Positions 16,801 to 24,223 of a stretch of DNA of 64,000 nt are shown here, in pieces. Position numbers and translations under genes: made by a program. This stretch comes from WVZH01 sp034430895 (lineage in GTDB: Bacteria > Chloroflexota > Anaerolineae > Anaerolineales > E44-bin32). Location of the stretch: the NCBI GenBank assembly GCA_034430895.1, contig DAOUDW010000061.1, forward strand, positions 67,535 to 131,534. The letters are read 5' to 3'. The notes under the pieces are model-generated. The model saw only the letters and a list, made by a program, of their open reading frames with translations. It was not told where the DNA came from and made no database searches. Every line of letters starts with the position of its first letter. Position 1 is the first letter of the stretch.

Positions 16801-16983
16801 GTGTTTTGTAAAATCTGCGAGAAGTGTGGTTTTCCCATAGCCGGCCGGGGCGGCGATGATGATGAGTTTGCGAGGAACATTAGCGTGGATTTCATCCACC
16901 AAATGCTCTCGATGCACCTTAGATTCAACATCGAAGCTCAGTGGTGTGATTGCATGTCGTAGAACGGAATTGTCACTTACCAT
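13825..16983 (-). CDS. MalT-like ATPase/TPR regulator with SARP (winged helix plus BTAD) C-terminus
   Basis: This large regulator has 1052 residues. An N-terminal STAND-type ATPase has Walker A APAGYGKTTLL (about residues 44-54) and Walker B FVIAMDDVHW (about 124-133). A long helical TPR-like region spans about residues 350-770. An OmpR/SARP-type winged helix (about 800-880, with VANLHTAVYSLRRVLG) and a bacterial transcriptional activator domain (about 885-1050) follow. Such proteins are ligand-gated activators, and the TPRs often bind the signal. GAGGG precedes the ATG. It starts 7 bases after the 124-residue gene and sits directly upstream of the micropeptide gene. Confidence 0.9.
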   Translation of the reverse strand: MVSDNSVLRHAITPLSFDVESKVHREHLVDEIHANVPRKLIIIAAPAGYGKTTLLADFTKHTELPICWVRLSAVDQDLIHFAMVLSSSLQRRFRRLQGAFDFETLSQYSPEALARRFVEVIDTNISETFVIAMDDVHWINKSRPILNFMDRFLEELPEQVTLIASGREVLEVSLARFMAEGNLIGFGPQDLALSKEEVIQLARVHSSIEISEDAAERLQHDTRGWITGVIMSAELSGRGLSALKTSSRPMVFEYLASVVLNRQPDDLRRFVLDTSVFSVMTVDGCNYLLQRDDSASMFSRSVERSLFVTATEEGPRTYEYHPQFREFLLETLQGGDALRYRRLLIRAAQYLANHDSPEYAVELFCDAGAGKRAAELADRSASEMYGSGRWKTLEVWAQRLEEVGTPALRVLLYLAAKYINQGLLEEAEEILAQTKTMIRPRSPKNIQAYAEILCGHIALRRGLSDETIAAVDQAEKILKPSGSRLRKAQCLRLRALASHRKGDFRAAETYATAAIDLLQHTDDRLTLANVLIDFSTIQISLGKTSQASGATQRAHKILLGEGAPLQLAISFNNLAHDSHQRGHYEEAMELYNEGLKYARQAASPPHEAMILLGQADLFNDLDLALQAAELYGQGMDIAVRLDDFPQVSYGCVQTSILHRRRGGSGLAHEWLRRAINLNKTTELSPNIAIQIAVLETAVKPQQVIDKLKALIRRESSIDVSEKTLALFFQAHAEFITGEKQTSQDTLTQALDCANTNGTEQLLSAEYAFNNAFRDFARNHLGSHPSLSIILRRVEMMRAVAQHYRSLSEEEESKGILLSFSALGESSIRSDEAVLTEFKPLAREVLFYLVDHRRMDRDVLLETFWQHHPPGRQVANLHTAVYSLRRVLGRSTILHEGSVYSMNTEVPIEYDVAQFERAASVAESLPIGDPRRMFALTEAINSYTGFFLSEFNSDWVIERRRDLEIQYLDLLAQHAEEALIRDQPLRAVNTLRQALQIDPYRDDTNFQFLEALGRLGRRGEIINHYQKYVNILSTELGLDPPKPIRDLYQRLIK

Positions 16984-16990
16984 CCGTCCC

Positions 16991-17356
16991 TCAAGATTCC
17001 TCCAACGCCGTTGTGTCGGAAAGCGAAAAGGCCGTCTCTACTTCGTGTACTCTTCCCTGCTCTTGATATTCCACCGCTGTATGGAGAAAACACGATTTGG
17101 AAGAGTCGGTTTCGGGAAGATGCATCGTAAATACCATCTTGCGGTTCATGAGGCCGATAATATTCGCACTGGCGAGTTCCCGGCCATCTCGATCTGTAAT
17201 CATCACCACAACATCGGGAGGGATTTGAAATGGCGTTAACTCGATCGAGACTCTTGTTCTACGTCGGTCGCCAAAGACATTAATCGACACCTCTCGAATT
17301 TGCACTTCGTCAGGTGGAAGAGCTTCTTCAGACGAATCGACGATGGGTAAATGCAT
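16991..17356 (-). CDS. Conserved-looking hypothetical protein, 121 residues
   Basis: I do not recognise this family. The sequence is beta-rich (VSINVFGDRRRTRVSIEL, VVVMITDRDGRELA), with no membrane segment or signal peptide, so it is probably a small cytoplasmic beta-sandwich domain. A GTG at 17365 is also in frame, but the ATG at 17356 has GGGGTGA five bases upstream. It is the first gene of the transcript that continues into the SARP-type regulator, so it may modulate that protein or belong to the same response. Confidence 0.65.
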   Translation of the reverse strand: MHLPIVDSSEEALPPDEVQIREVSINVFGDRRRTRVSIELTPFQIPPDVVVMITDRDGRELASANIIGLMNRKMVFTMHLPETDSSKSCFLHTAVEYQEQGRVHEVETAFSLSDTTALEES

Positions 17357-17379
17357 GAATATCACCCCGATGTTCCCAC

Positions 17380-17385
17380 ATTATA
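17380..17385 (-). promoter_or_regulatory. -10 element upstream of the regulator operon
   Basis: A perfect TATAAT lies 24 bases before the ATG at 17356, with a weak GATAAT 17 bp upstream as the only -35 candidate. No GTTGAGA repeat is seen here, so autoregulation through that motif is not supported. Confidence 0.5.
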
Positions 17386-17683
17386 CGTTATTCAACTAGT
17401 ACATTATCCCAACCGTATCGAAGGTCGGGCGTTAAAACTATCACAGATCAAAAAAAATGCCACATCGGGAACAGGTCATTGCTCATCGTTCCGCAGGCAA
17501 GCCGATATCGGGAGAGGAACAAATCGAAAGTGGTAGAATTGATGTATTGTCATAAAAGGCTGTCATTCCGAATAATCCGTTCTGATTGCCTCCGTATGGA
17601 TGTATATCCAATGTTCATGCATTCATAGCGAAAGGAAATTGGATTCCCATCAGAGTCACAGGGCGACCGCAAGGAGTTCACAC
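17386..17683. other. Divergent intergenic region
   Basis: This region lies between the regulator operon (minus) and the M20 peptidase (plus). A plus-strand extended -10 candidate, TGG followed by TAGAAT (17534-17539), could serve the peptidase and would give a leader of about 140 bases. I see no other gene or repeat. Confidence 0.35.
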
Positions 17684-19054
17684 ATGTCCGAGAGAGAATC
17701 TGCAATCGAATGGTCTCGTACGCATCAAGATGCCGCACTGGATGATCTAAAAGCGATCTTGCGAATACCTTCGATTTCGACGCTGCCGGAGTATTCACCT
17801 GAAATTGAGCGCGCGGCCAAATGGTTCTCAGATACCTTACGCAATCTCGGATGCGAATCTGTGGAAACCATCCAAACCGATGGCCATCCAGTAGTGTACG
17901 CCGAATGGCTGAAAGCTGATCCAGGGTGCCCTACGATCCTCGTTTACGGACATTATGATGTTCAACCGCCGGAACCCCTGGAAGAATGGGAAAGCGAACC
18001 GTTCGATCCCCAGATTCGAGGCGAAAATTTGTATGCACGCGGCGCATCCGATATGAAGGGGCAAATCGTCGCGTTCCTCAAAGCGGTCGAAGCCATACAA
18101 AGCACCTCACAACTGCCTGTGAACTTAAAGTTCATGCTCGAGGGAGAAGAAGAAGTCGGCTCGCCCAATCTCACCGGCTATATTCGAAAATACAAAGAAA
18201 ACCTGACCAGCACCGTCTGCCTGAACTGCGATTCGGGGATCATGGATCCCGATATGCCTTCGCTGACGTACACCCTGCGCGGTTTGGCGTATTTCGAACT
18301 GCGTTTACAGGGCGCCAAAAGCGATCTGCACTCCGGATTGTTTGGCGGTGCGATCGATAACCCTGCCAACGTACTTTGCGATCTGATCGCAGGCATGCGG
18401 GACAAACATGGCAGAGTAACGCTCCCGGGTTTTTACGACGACGTTCGTCCGCTGACGGATGAAGAACGCCAGGAGATGGTAACCAAGCCGGATTCCTGGT
18501 GGCTCGAGCAAACTGGTGTTCCCGTGCTTTTCGGTGAAGATGATTACACCGCCGCCGAACGTGCAACAGCCCGGCCGACGCTGGACGTCAACGGTCTCTT
18601 GAGTGGCTTCACCGGAGAGGGTTCAAAAACCGTTCTGCCAGCGAAAGCTATGGCGAAACTCTCGATGCGTCTGGTTCCCGATCAGGATCCCGCGAAAATT
18701 AAGAAAGCCGTAGATGACTACCTATCTAAAAACGCCCCTCCGACGGTTTCCTGGGAATTGGAAGATCTATCGAGTTGTCATCCATCAATCAGTGAACGCG
18801 ACTCGGCATCCGTTCGTGCAGCGACGCGAGCGTTCGAGGCGGTCTGGGGCAAGAAACCTGTTTTCCAGCGCCAGGGTGGTTCTGTTCCGGTTGTGGGCAT
18901 CATTCAAGAACTTCTTGGTGTGGAAAGCCTCATCATGGGATTTGGATTGCCGGATGACAATCTGCATGCACCGAATGAGAAACAACACATCCCAACCTTC
19001 TATCGGGGCATCGAAACCTATATTCACTACCTGTTCGAAGCTGCAGAAGAATAA
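17684..19054 (+). CDS. M20-family dipeptidase/deacylase
   Basis: This zinc peptidase of 456 residues belongs to the ArgE/DapE/carnosinase-like group. Metal and catalytic motifs are in order: VYGHYDVQP, ASDMKGQ, the general base in LEGEEEVGSPN, and a late GLPDDNLHAPNE with the last His. A dimerisation lid occupies the middle third, with DLHSGLFGG. The frame is open upstream, but the ATG at 17684 has AAGGAG seven bases before it. It probably trims dipeptides in the cytoplasm. The next gene (YqhQ-like) starts 24 bases after its stop. Confidence 0.92.
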   Translation: MSERESAIEWSRTHQDAALDDLKAILRIPSISTLPEYSPEIERAAKWFSDTLRNLGCESVETIQTDGHPVVYAEWLKADPGCPTILVYGHYDVQPPEPLEEWESEPFDPQIRGENLYARGASDMKGQIVAFLKAVEAIQSTSQLPVNLKFMLEGEEEVGSPNLTGYIRKYKENLTSTVCLNCDSGIMDPDMPSLTYTLRGLAYFELRLQGAKSDLHSGLFGGAIDNPANVLCDLIAGMRDKHGRVTLPGFYDDVRPLTDEERQEMVTKPDSWWLEQTGVPVLFGEDDYTAAERATARPTLDVNGLLSGFTGEGSKTVLPAKAMAKLSMRLVPDQDPAKIKKAVDDYLSKNAPPTVSWELEDLSSCHPSISERDSASVRAATRAFEAVWGKKPVFQRQGGSVPVVGIIQELLGVESLIMGFGLPDDNLHAPNEKQHIPTFYRGIETYIHYLFEAAEE

Positions 19055-19078
19055 ATCCATTGGGAGAGAGAAGAGAAC

Positions 19079-19981
19079 ATGGAAGAAAAATTGCCATCCT
19101 ATGGCGGTCAAGCACTGATTGAAGGTGTGATGATGCGTGGAAAACAAATCTGCGCCATGGCTGTCCGTGCGCCAGATCAATCCATCATCGTCGAAACCGA
19201 AAAACTCGGTAATATTTACCGGAGCCGCATCGCACAAATGCCGTTAATTCGCGGTTTGATTATCCTTTGGGATGCATTGGCCCTCGGAATTCGTGCACTC
19301 GTATTCTCAGCGAATGTTCAAGTACCCGAGGAGGAGAAAATCGAAGGGAAAATGCTCGCCCTCACACTAATCCCCTCACTCCTCTTCGCCCTGGCCGTTT
19401 TCATGCTCCTCCCGATTGGATTTGCGTATCTAACTGAAAGATATCTTTCCTGGAACGCCTGGCAATCCAATCTTCTTGAAGGATTCCTGCGTCTTGGGAT
19501 GCTGCTTGCGTACCTCGCCGTCATTCGACGCATCCCGGATATCCAGCGTGTGTATGCTTACCACGGTGCGGAACATAAAACGATCAACGCTTTCGAAGAT
19601 GGCGCCGAATTGACCGTTGAAGGTATTCGGCCTTACTCGGTTCAACATCCCCGTTGTGGAACGGCTTTCTTGCTGACGGTCTTCGTTTTTTCCATTTTGC
19701 TCTTCAGCGCGATCGGACCCTTGCCGATTGTCACCCGGATCATCAGTCGATTGATTCTACTTCCCTTACTCGCATCATTGGCCTACGAATACATACGGCT
19801 TACCGGCAAGCTGCAGGATCATTCCTGGGCAAAAATCCTTATGGCACCAAACCTTTGGCTCCAAAACATGACCACGGCGGAACCGGACGACGACATGCTC
19901 ACGATCTCGATCGCCGCCTTTCAAGCCATGTACGCCGAAGAACGCAATTTGGCGACGGAAGGTTCATCCGTTTCACCTTGA
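19079..19981 (+). CDS. yqhQ: DUF1385 (YqhQ-like) membrane protein
   Basis: The protein has 300 residues. It carries the family hallmarks GGQALIEGVMMRG at the N-terminus and AYHGAEHKTINAFE in the middle, plus HPRCGTAFLL. About four membrane segments are visible. The family is widespread in Gram-positives and Chloroflexota and is metal-dependent by motif, but its function is not settled. In many genomes it lies near prfA/prmC or rpmE, which is not the case here. GGGAGAGA lies upstream of the ATG. Confidence 0.88.
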   Translation: MEEKLPSYGGQALIEGVMMRGKQICAMAVRAPDQSIIVETEKLGNIYRSRIAQMPLIRGLIILWDALALGIRALVFSANVQVPEEEKIEGKMLALTLIPSLLFALAVFMLLPIGFAYLTERYLSWNAWQSNLLEGFLRLGMLLAYLAVIRRIPDIQRVYAYHGAEHKTINAFEDGAELTVEGIRPYSVQHPRCGTAFLLTVFVFSILLFSAIGPLPIVTRIISRLILLPLLASLAYEYIRLTGKLQDHSWAKILMAPNLWLQNMTTAEPDDDMLTISIAAFQAMYAEERNLATEGSSVSP

Positions 19982-20079
19982 TCCTTCGATGCCGTTCCTG
20001 ATCATCTGATCGCCAGATTTCAGCCTTCATTGACTCGCCCCAAGCGGCTGAGTAGAATCCAGGAGAAAATGGGTTTAAT

Positions 20080-20313
20080 ATGCCGGTATCGATAGCGCTA
20101 CGTGACATCGTTTACGAAGTGCGTGCGGGTATGACAGCTCGGGACGCGTTGAAAAAAATCGACATATTGCCAGAGTCCGTTCTCATCACCAGAAATGGTG
20201 AACTCATCACTGAAGATGAAATTCTCAAAGAAGACGAACAAATCCGCTTGATCGCAGTGATCTCTGGCGGTTCCGACCGAAAAACGCCCGGACAGGTTGG
20301 GAAAAACCCGTGA
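20080..20313 (+). CDS. ttuB: Ubiquitin-like sulfur carrier (TtuB/ThiS type) with C-terminal extension
   Basis: This is a beta-grasp sulfur carrier of 77 residues. The pattern GMTARDALKKIDILPES, RNGELI and IRLIAVISGG is typical of ThiS/MoaD/TtuB. Active carriers end in Gly-Gly, which is adenylated and thiocarboxylated. Here GG is followed by 13 more residues (SDRKTPGQVGKNP), so activation would need removal of the tail. The stop overlaps the GTG start of ttuA (GTGA), which strongly implies that it supplies sulfur to that thiolase. Confidence 0.85.
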   Translation: MPVSIALRDIVYEVRAGMTARDALKKIDILPESVLITRNGELITEDEILKEDEQIRLIAVISGGSDRKTPGQVGKNP

Positions 20314-21269
20314 AATGTAAGAAGTGCGGCAAAAAAGCCGTAATCAACATGCGGCAGCATAAGTTAGGCTTGTGCAAAGCGCATTTCCTCGAGTGGATTC
20401 CACAACAGACGCAGCGATTCATAGAAAAATATCAGATGTTCGGACGGGATGAACGAATCCTCATCGCCGTCTCGGGTGGCAAGGACTCTCTAAGCCTATG
20501 GGACGTTCTCAATCGGCTGGGGTATCATGCGGATGGCCTTTATATTAACCTGGGTATCGATGACGGTACGAATTACTCCGCACAATCCCAACGTCTTTCG
20601 GAATCTTTTGCCGAATCCCACGACTTACATCTTCACAGCGTTGCCATTGAAACATTGGAAGGATATTCAGTGCCCGAAGCCTCCCGCCTAACCTTGCGTG
20701 GTAAAGGTAGACCGTGCTCCGTTTGTGGTCTCACCAAGCGGCACATCATGAATCGTGTAGCGCGCGAGCAACAATATGATGTTATCGTCACCGGACACAA
20801 TTTGGATGACGAAGCTGCAGTCTTGTTCGGAAACACGATCAACTGGGCTGTTGGATACCTCGAACGGCAAAATCCAGTCCTCGAAGCAAGGTCCGGTCTG
20901 GTCCGCAAAGCCAAACCATTCTTCCGATTTTACGAACGCGAAACAGCGGCCTATGCACTCCTGCGCGGAATTGAATACATTTATGATGAATGCCCTCACG
21001 CGGCCGGGGCAAAATCCATCTATTACAAAGAAGTGCTCAACTCCATGGAGGCCAAACGGCCGGGCACGAAGCTGGCTTTCTTCCTCTCGTTCTTACGCGC
21101 GAAGGAATCCGGGATTTTCGCCAACGGCCACACCGACGACCGCAGTGAATTGCGGAACTGCCAATCCTGCGGACAGCCGACGACGGCTCCGGATATCTGT
21201 GCGTATTGCCGCACTTGGGAACAGATTCGTAATCGACAGTCCAGAATCGTTGATGAGAGGCGGATATGA
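20310..21269 (+). CDS. ttuA: tRNA 2-thiolation PP-loop enzyme, TtuA/CTU1 family
   Basis: This 319-residue PP-loop ATPase transfers sulfur to tRNA, in Thermus to ribothymidine-54. It has an N-terminal zinc pair CKKCGKKA, the PP-loop AVSGGKDS (about residues 52-59) and a cluster-ligand motif GRPCSVCGLTKRH. A further Cys is in DECPHAAGAKS. The C-terminal zinc knuckle has CQSCGQPT and CAYC. Three internal Cys fit the [4Fe-4S] cluster of TtuA. The start is GTG, overlapping the carrier gene. Its stop overlaps queF, so a four-gene tRNA-modification operon is likely. Confidence 0.92.
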   Translation: MKCKKCGKKAVINMRQHKLGLCKAHFLEWIPQQTQRFIEKYQMFGRDERILIAVSGGKDSLSLWDVLNRLGYHADGLYINLGIDDGTNYSAQSQRLSESFAESHDLHLHSVAIETLEGYSVPEASRLTLRGKGRPCSVCGLTKRHIMNRVAREQQYDVIVTGHNLDDEAAVLFGNTINWAVGYLERQNPVLEARSGLVRKAKPFFRFYERETAAYALLRGIEYIYDECPHAAGAKSIYYKEVLNSMEAKRPGTKLAFFLSFLRAKESGIFANGHTDDRSELRNCQSCGQPTTAPDICAYCRTWEQIRNRQSRIVDERRI

Positions 21270-21676
21270 CCGAACCCAAAGATTTAGAGGGACTCACATT
21301 GCTTGGAAAAGGATCGACACCGAGTAAGCAGCTGGAGACCTTCCCCAATCGCCATCCTGACCGTCGTTATCTGGTGCGTTTGGAGTCGGAAGAGTTCACT
21401 TGTCTCTGTCCGGTAACCGGACAACCTGACTTTGCGGTTATTACCGTTGAGTACATCCCGAACCAAAAAATCCTCGAATCAAAATCCTACAAACTCTATC
21501 TGTGGTCGTTCCGGGACCAAGGTGTCTTTCACGAACACATAACGAATACGATCCTGGATGATCTGGTTCAAGCGTTAGAACCACACTGGTGCCGCGTGAT
21601 CGGCGAATTCAACATACGCGGTGGGATCGCTATCACCGTTGACTGCGAACACGGTGAACGCGGGGAATTGGGCTGA
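21266..21676 (+). CDS. queF: NADPH-dependent 7-cyano-7-deazaguanine reductase
   Basis: QueF reduces preQ0 to preQ1 in queuosine synthesis. At 136 residues this is the short, YkvM-type unimodular form. The nucleophilic Cys lies in LCPVTGQPDF, and the QueF motif is in ILESKSYKLYLWSFRDQG, with a substrate Glu in the HEHITN region. It overlaps ttuA by four bases and is followed at once by a queuosine-precursor transporter. That indicates salvage or late-step synthesis. No queC, queD or queE is in the window. Confidence 0.95.
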   Translation: MTEPKDLEGLTLLGKGSTPSKQLETFPNRHPDRRYLVRLESEEFTCLCPVTGQPDFAVITVEYIPNQKILESKSYKLYLWSFRDQGVFHEHITNTILDDLVQALEPHWCRVIGEFNIRGGIAITVDCEHGERGELG

Positions 21677-21677
21677 T

Positions 21678-22367
21678 ATGCGCAGCTATCGCTGGTATCC
21701 CGCAGTTCTCGCCGTTTTCGTAACGACCTTGATCGTTTCTAACATCATCGCCGTGAAATTGTTTACGGTGTTCGATATCACCTTGCCGGCCGCAGTGATA
21801 CTCTTCCCAGTGGCCTACATTTTCGGAGACGTTCTTACCGAAGTGTATGGTTATGCTCGTGCACGTCAGGCGATCTGGATCGGTTTCGGGTGCAATCTAC
21901 TCGCTGTTATCGCCATCTGGATCGGCGGTCTGCTCCCTGCCGACCCAATCTGGACGGCCAACGTCTATCCCGACCCAGAAGAAGCATCCCGTGCGTATCA
22001 AGCCATTCTGGGCTTCACACCCCGGTTACTACTGGCATCTTTCCTGGCCTACCTCGCCGGAGAATTCCTCAACGCCCTCGTTCTCGCCAGGTTGAAGGTC
22101 ACCACCAAAGGACGTTTTCTCTGGCTGCGGACGATCTCCTCAACGCTCGTCGGTCAGGGCGTCGACTCGGCGATTTTCATCACCATCGCCTTTACCTCAC
22201 TCCCCGCTTCTGTGTTGATGGGCATGATCTTGAGCCAATGGCTCTTTAAAAGCGGCTACGAAGCGCTGGTCACGCCGATAACCTATACGATTGTCAATGC
22301 ACTCAAACGAGCCGAGGGGGAAGACTACTTCGACCGCGAGACGGATTTCAATCCCATCCAGTTCTAA
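21678..22367 (+). CDS. yhhQ: YhhQ-family queuosine precursor transporter
   Basis: This multi-pass membrane protein (229 residues, about six helices) belongs to the family formerly DUF165, which imports preQ0/preQ1. Markers are NIIAVKLF, FPVAYIFGDVLTEVYGYARAR and the late LVGQGVDSAIFITIAF. The ATG at 21678 begins one base after the queF stop, and no better start lies upstream. Pairing with queF makes the substrate assignment credible. Confidence 0.93.
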   Translation: MRSYRWYPAVLAVFVTTLIVSNIIAVKLFTVFDITLPAAVILFPVAYIFGDVLTEVYGYARARQAIWIGFGCNLLAVIAIWIGGLLPADPIWTANVYPDPEEASRAYQAILGFTPRLLLASFLAYLAGEFLNALVLARLKVTTKGRFLWLRTISSTLVGQGVDSAIFITIAFTSLPASVLMGMILSQWLFKSGYEALVTPITYTIVNALKRAEGEDYFDRETDFNPIQF

Positions 22368-22407
22368 TATCCCTCGACCTCGGCTCGAAAGAACGCATGC
22401 TGCACAA

Positions 22408-23739
22408 CTAGGCTGTTTCGAGGTAATACTCGACTTCCCAGTCCGTGACTTTGGTGCGGAATTCATCCCACTCCGCGCGTTTCGCCCGCACGAACGCCTC
22501 GTAAGCTTCTTCGCCCAAAGTGGCTTTGAACACTTCGTCTCGATCCAATTCGTCCAGCGCTTCTCCCAGTGAACCAGGCAACTGGCTGATACCCATCGCC
22601 GCCAACTCTTCTGGCGACATTTCGTATATATTCACGTTGTTTACCGGTTCGGGACAATCGAGATTTCGTTCGATCCCATCCAAACCGGCGGCCAGCATAC
22701 AGGCAAAGGCAAGGTACGGGTTGCATGTCGGATCTGGGAAACGGAGTTCGGCGCGGATCGATCCGGGTTGGCCCGAATACTTCGGAATACGGATCATCGC
22801 CGAGCGGTTAATCTGTGCCCAGCAGACATACACCGGCGCCTCATAACCGGGCACGATGCGTTTGTAGGAATTAACCGTAGGTGCAACGATTCCGGCCAAT
22901 GCGCGCGCATGCTCGATCTGTCCAGCGATATAGCCATAGGCCATCGGTGAGAGCATGTATTGATCTTTTTCATCAAAAAATAGATTCTCACCCTTGTCCG
23001 AAAAGATCGACTGGTGCGTGTGCATCCCCGAACCGTTGATCCCAAAGATCGGTTTGGGCATGAAGGTGGCGATCAAGCCATACTTCGCCGCCAAAGCACG
23101 AATGGTGTATTTCAGGGTGACGACGTTATCGGCGGCGCGCAATGCGTCGGCGAAGCGGAAATCGATTTCGTGCTGGCCCAAGGCGACTTCGTGGTGCCCC
23201 ATCTCGACTTCCAGTCCCATGGTTGACAAACCGAGCATTAATTCCGTTCGAACGCGCTGGGCTTCGTCGCTGGCGGAAAAGTCGAAGTAGCCACCGACAT
23301 CATGGGGTACGGGATAGATACTGTCTCCACTATCGCGACGCAGCAGGAAGAATTCGGGTTCGGGTCCCATATTGGCTTTCCAGCCCCGGTCATTAATGCG
23401 TTTCAATACTTTCTTGAGTACGCCGCGCGGATCACCCGCAAATATCGTTCCGTCCGGTTGATAGATATCACAGAACAGGCGCGCCCGTCGTCGCTCGGGT
23501 TGAGACCAGGGCAAGACAGCATATGTACCGGCATCCGGCACAAGGCGCATATCGCTCTCCTGTATTCGGGCAAAGCCATGCACTGATGAGCCATCGAACC
23601 AAATGCCTTCGTCCAGCGCTTTTTCAATACGTGAAGCGGGAATGTCGACGCTCTTGACTGCACCCGTTATGTCCGTGAACTGCAGACATACATACTTGAT
23701 GTTGTCCTCTTTCACCCTTTTCATAACATTCTTTGGCAT
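22408..23739 (-). CDS. glnA: Glutamine synthetase type I
   Basis: This ATP-dependent enzyme forms glutamine from glutamate and ammonia. It is 443 residues long, like GSI-alpha enzymes. Signatures are FDGSSVHGFARI, metal ligands in GPEPEFFLL and MGHHEVALGQHEID, GINGSGMHTHQS and ELRFPDPTCNPYLA. The adenylylation-loop motif NLYDLPP is absent, so control is unlikely to be by adenylylation and fits feedback inhibition. The ATG is preceded by an excellent AAAAGGAGG. A structured RNA lies between it and tilS and may regulate it. Confidence 0.96.
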   Translation of the reverse strand: MPKNVMKRVKEDNIKYVCLQFTDITGAVKSVDIPASRIEKALDEGIWFDGSSVHGFARIQESDMRLVPDAGTYAVLPWSQPERRRARLFCDIYQPDGTIFAGDPRGVLKKVLKRINDRGWKANMGPEPEFFLLRRDSGDSIYPVPHDVGGYFDFSASDEAQRVRTELMLGLSTMGLEVEMGHHEVALGQHEIDFRFADALRAADNVVTLKYTIRALAAKYGLIATFMPKPIFGINGSGMHTHQSIFSDKGENLFFDEKDQYMLSPMAYGYIAGQIEHARALAGIVAPTVNSYKRIVPGYEAPVYVCWAQINRSAMIRIPKYSGQPGSIRAELRFPDPTCNPYLAFACMLAAGLDGIERNLDCPEPVNNVNIYEMSPEELAAMGISQLPGSLGEALDELDRDEVFKATLGEEAYEAFVRAKRAEWDEFRTKVTDWEVEYYLETA

Positions 23740-23849
23740 GCTCTTCCTCCTTTTTTCTCTATTAATTCAACTGCTGAATCGTTCTATCGTAAGCAGTTTC
23801 TACATAAATCCTTTTCGAATTCAATTCCCCTGTGAACAATCCATGGCTG

Positions 23850-24185
23850 AATATAAATAAGGCACGCTGGGCGTGCCTTTCAGGTTGAATCTGCATGTCG
23901 CCCTTCCATGATTATTCAGGGGATATCGACATCGTCTGTGATGGCCGATATTCGCCTGGCTACGGCGGGGTCTTTGTCCCATCCGTCACCGGTTGGTTTT
24001 TAGCCGTCGCTTTCTCGGAAGGAAGAAGGGAGCCTGTGGTGGGCTCCGGAGGCATCCACTGATGCTTCGATTTTCCCCCGGCATTTTCCGGGGTTAACCC
24101 TACCTTATGATAGGGAACCTCCTCTTCGTGATCTCAAAATACCTCTGAGATCCATACGCGATTCTTCCGGATTCCGTTTTACCTC
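23850..24185 (-). ncRNA. Structured noncoding RNA or leader upstream of glnA, family unknown
   Basis: About 330 bases run from a strong promoter to a terminator-like hairpin. The hairpin (23877-23861, arms GGCACGC and GCGTGCC) is followed by TTATTTATATT. Near the 5-prime end there is a stem with arms GATCTCA and TGAGATC. Next comes a multibranch loop closed by 24127-24121 pairing with 24028-24022, holding four hairpins at 24115-24098, 24093-24076, 24065-24052 and 24047-24029. Further pairing follows around GGCTA/TAGCC and an inverted repeat at 23949-23921. No ORF is seen. I could not match it to RNase P, tmRNA, SRP RNA, 6S or a riboswitch I know. Confidence 0.6.
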
Positions 24186-24190
24186 GCGGG

Positions 24191-24219
24191 ATTATAGCCA
24201 AGCCCTGATTCCGAGTCAA
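24191..24219 (-). promoter_or_regulatory. Promoter of the structured RNA
   Basis: The -35 is TTGACT (24219-24214), the spacer is 17 bp and the -10 is a perfect TATAAT (24196-24191). It sits 5 bases downstream of the tilS stop codon and does not lead directly into a gene. Confidence 0.8.
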
Positions 24220-24223
24220 GAAT

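Noticed and set aside
23850..24185. Cobalamin, c-di-GMP or c-di-AMP riboswitch in the glnA leader
   Set aside because: Isolated similarities (GGTTCCC, GGGTTAA, CCGGTGA, AAAGACCCCGCC) do not occur in the order or pairing those riboswitches need.
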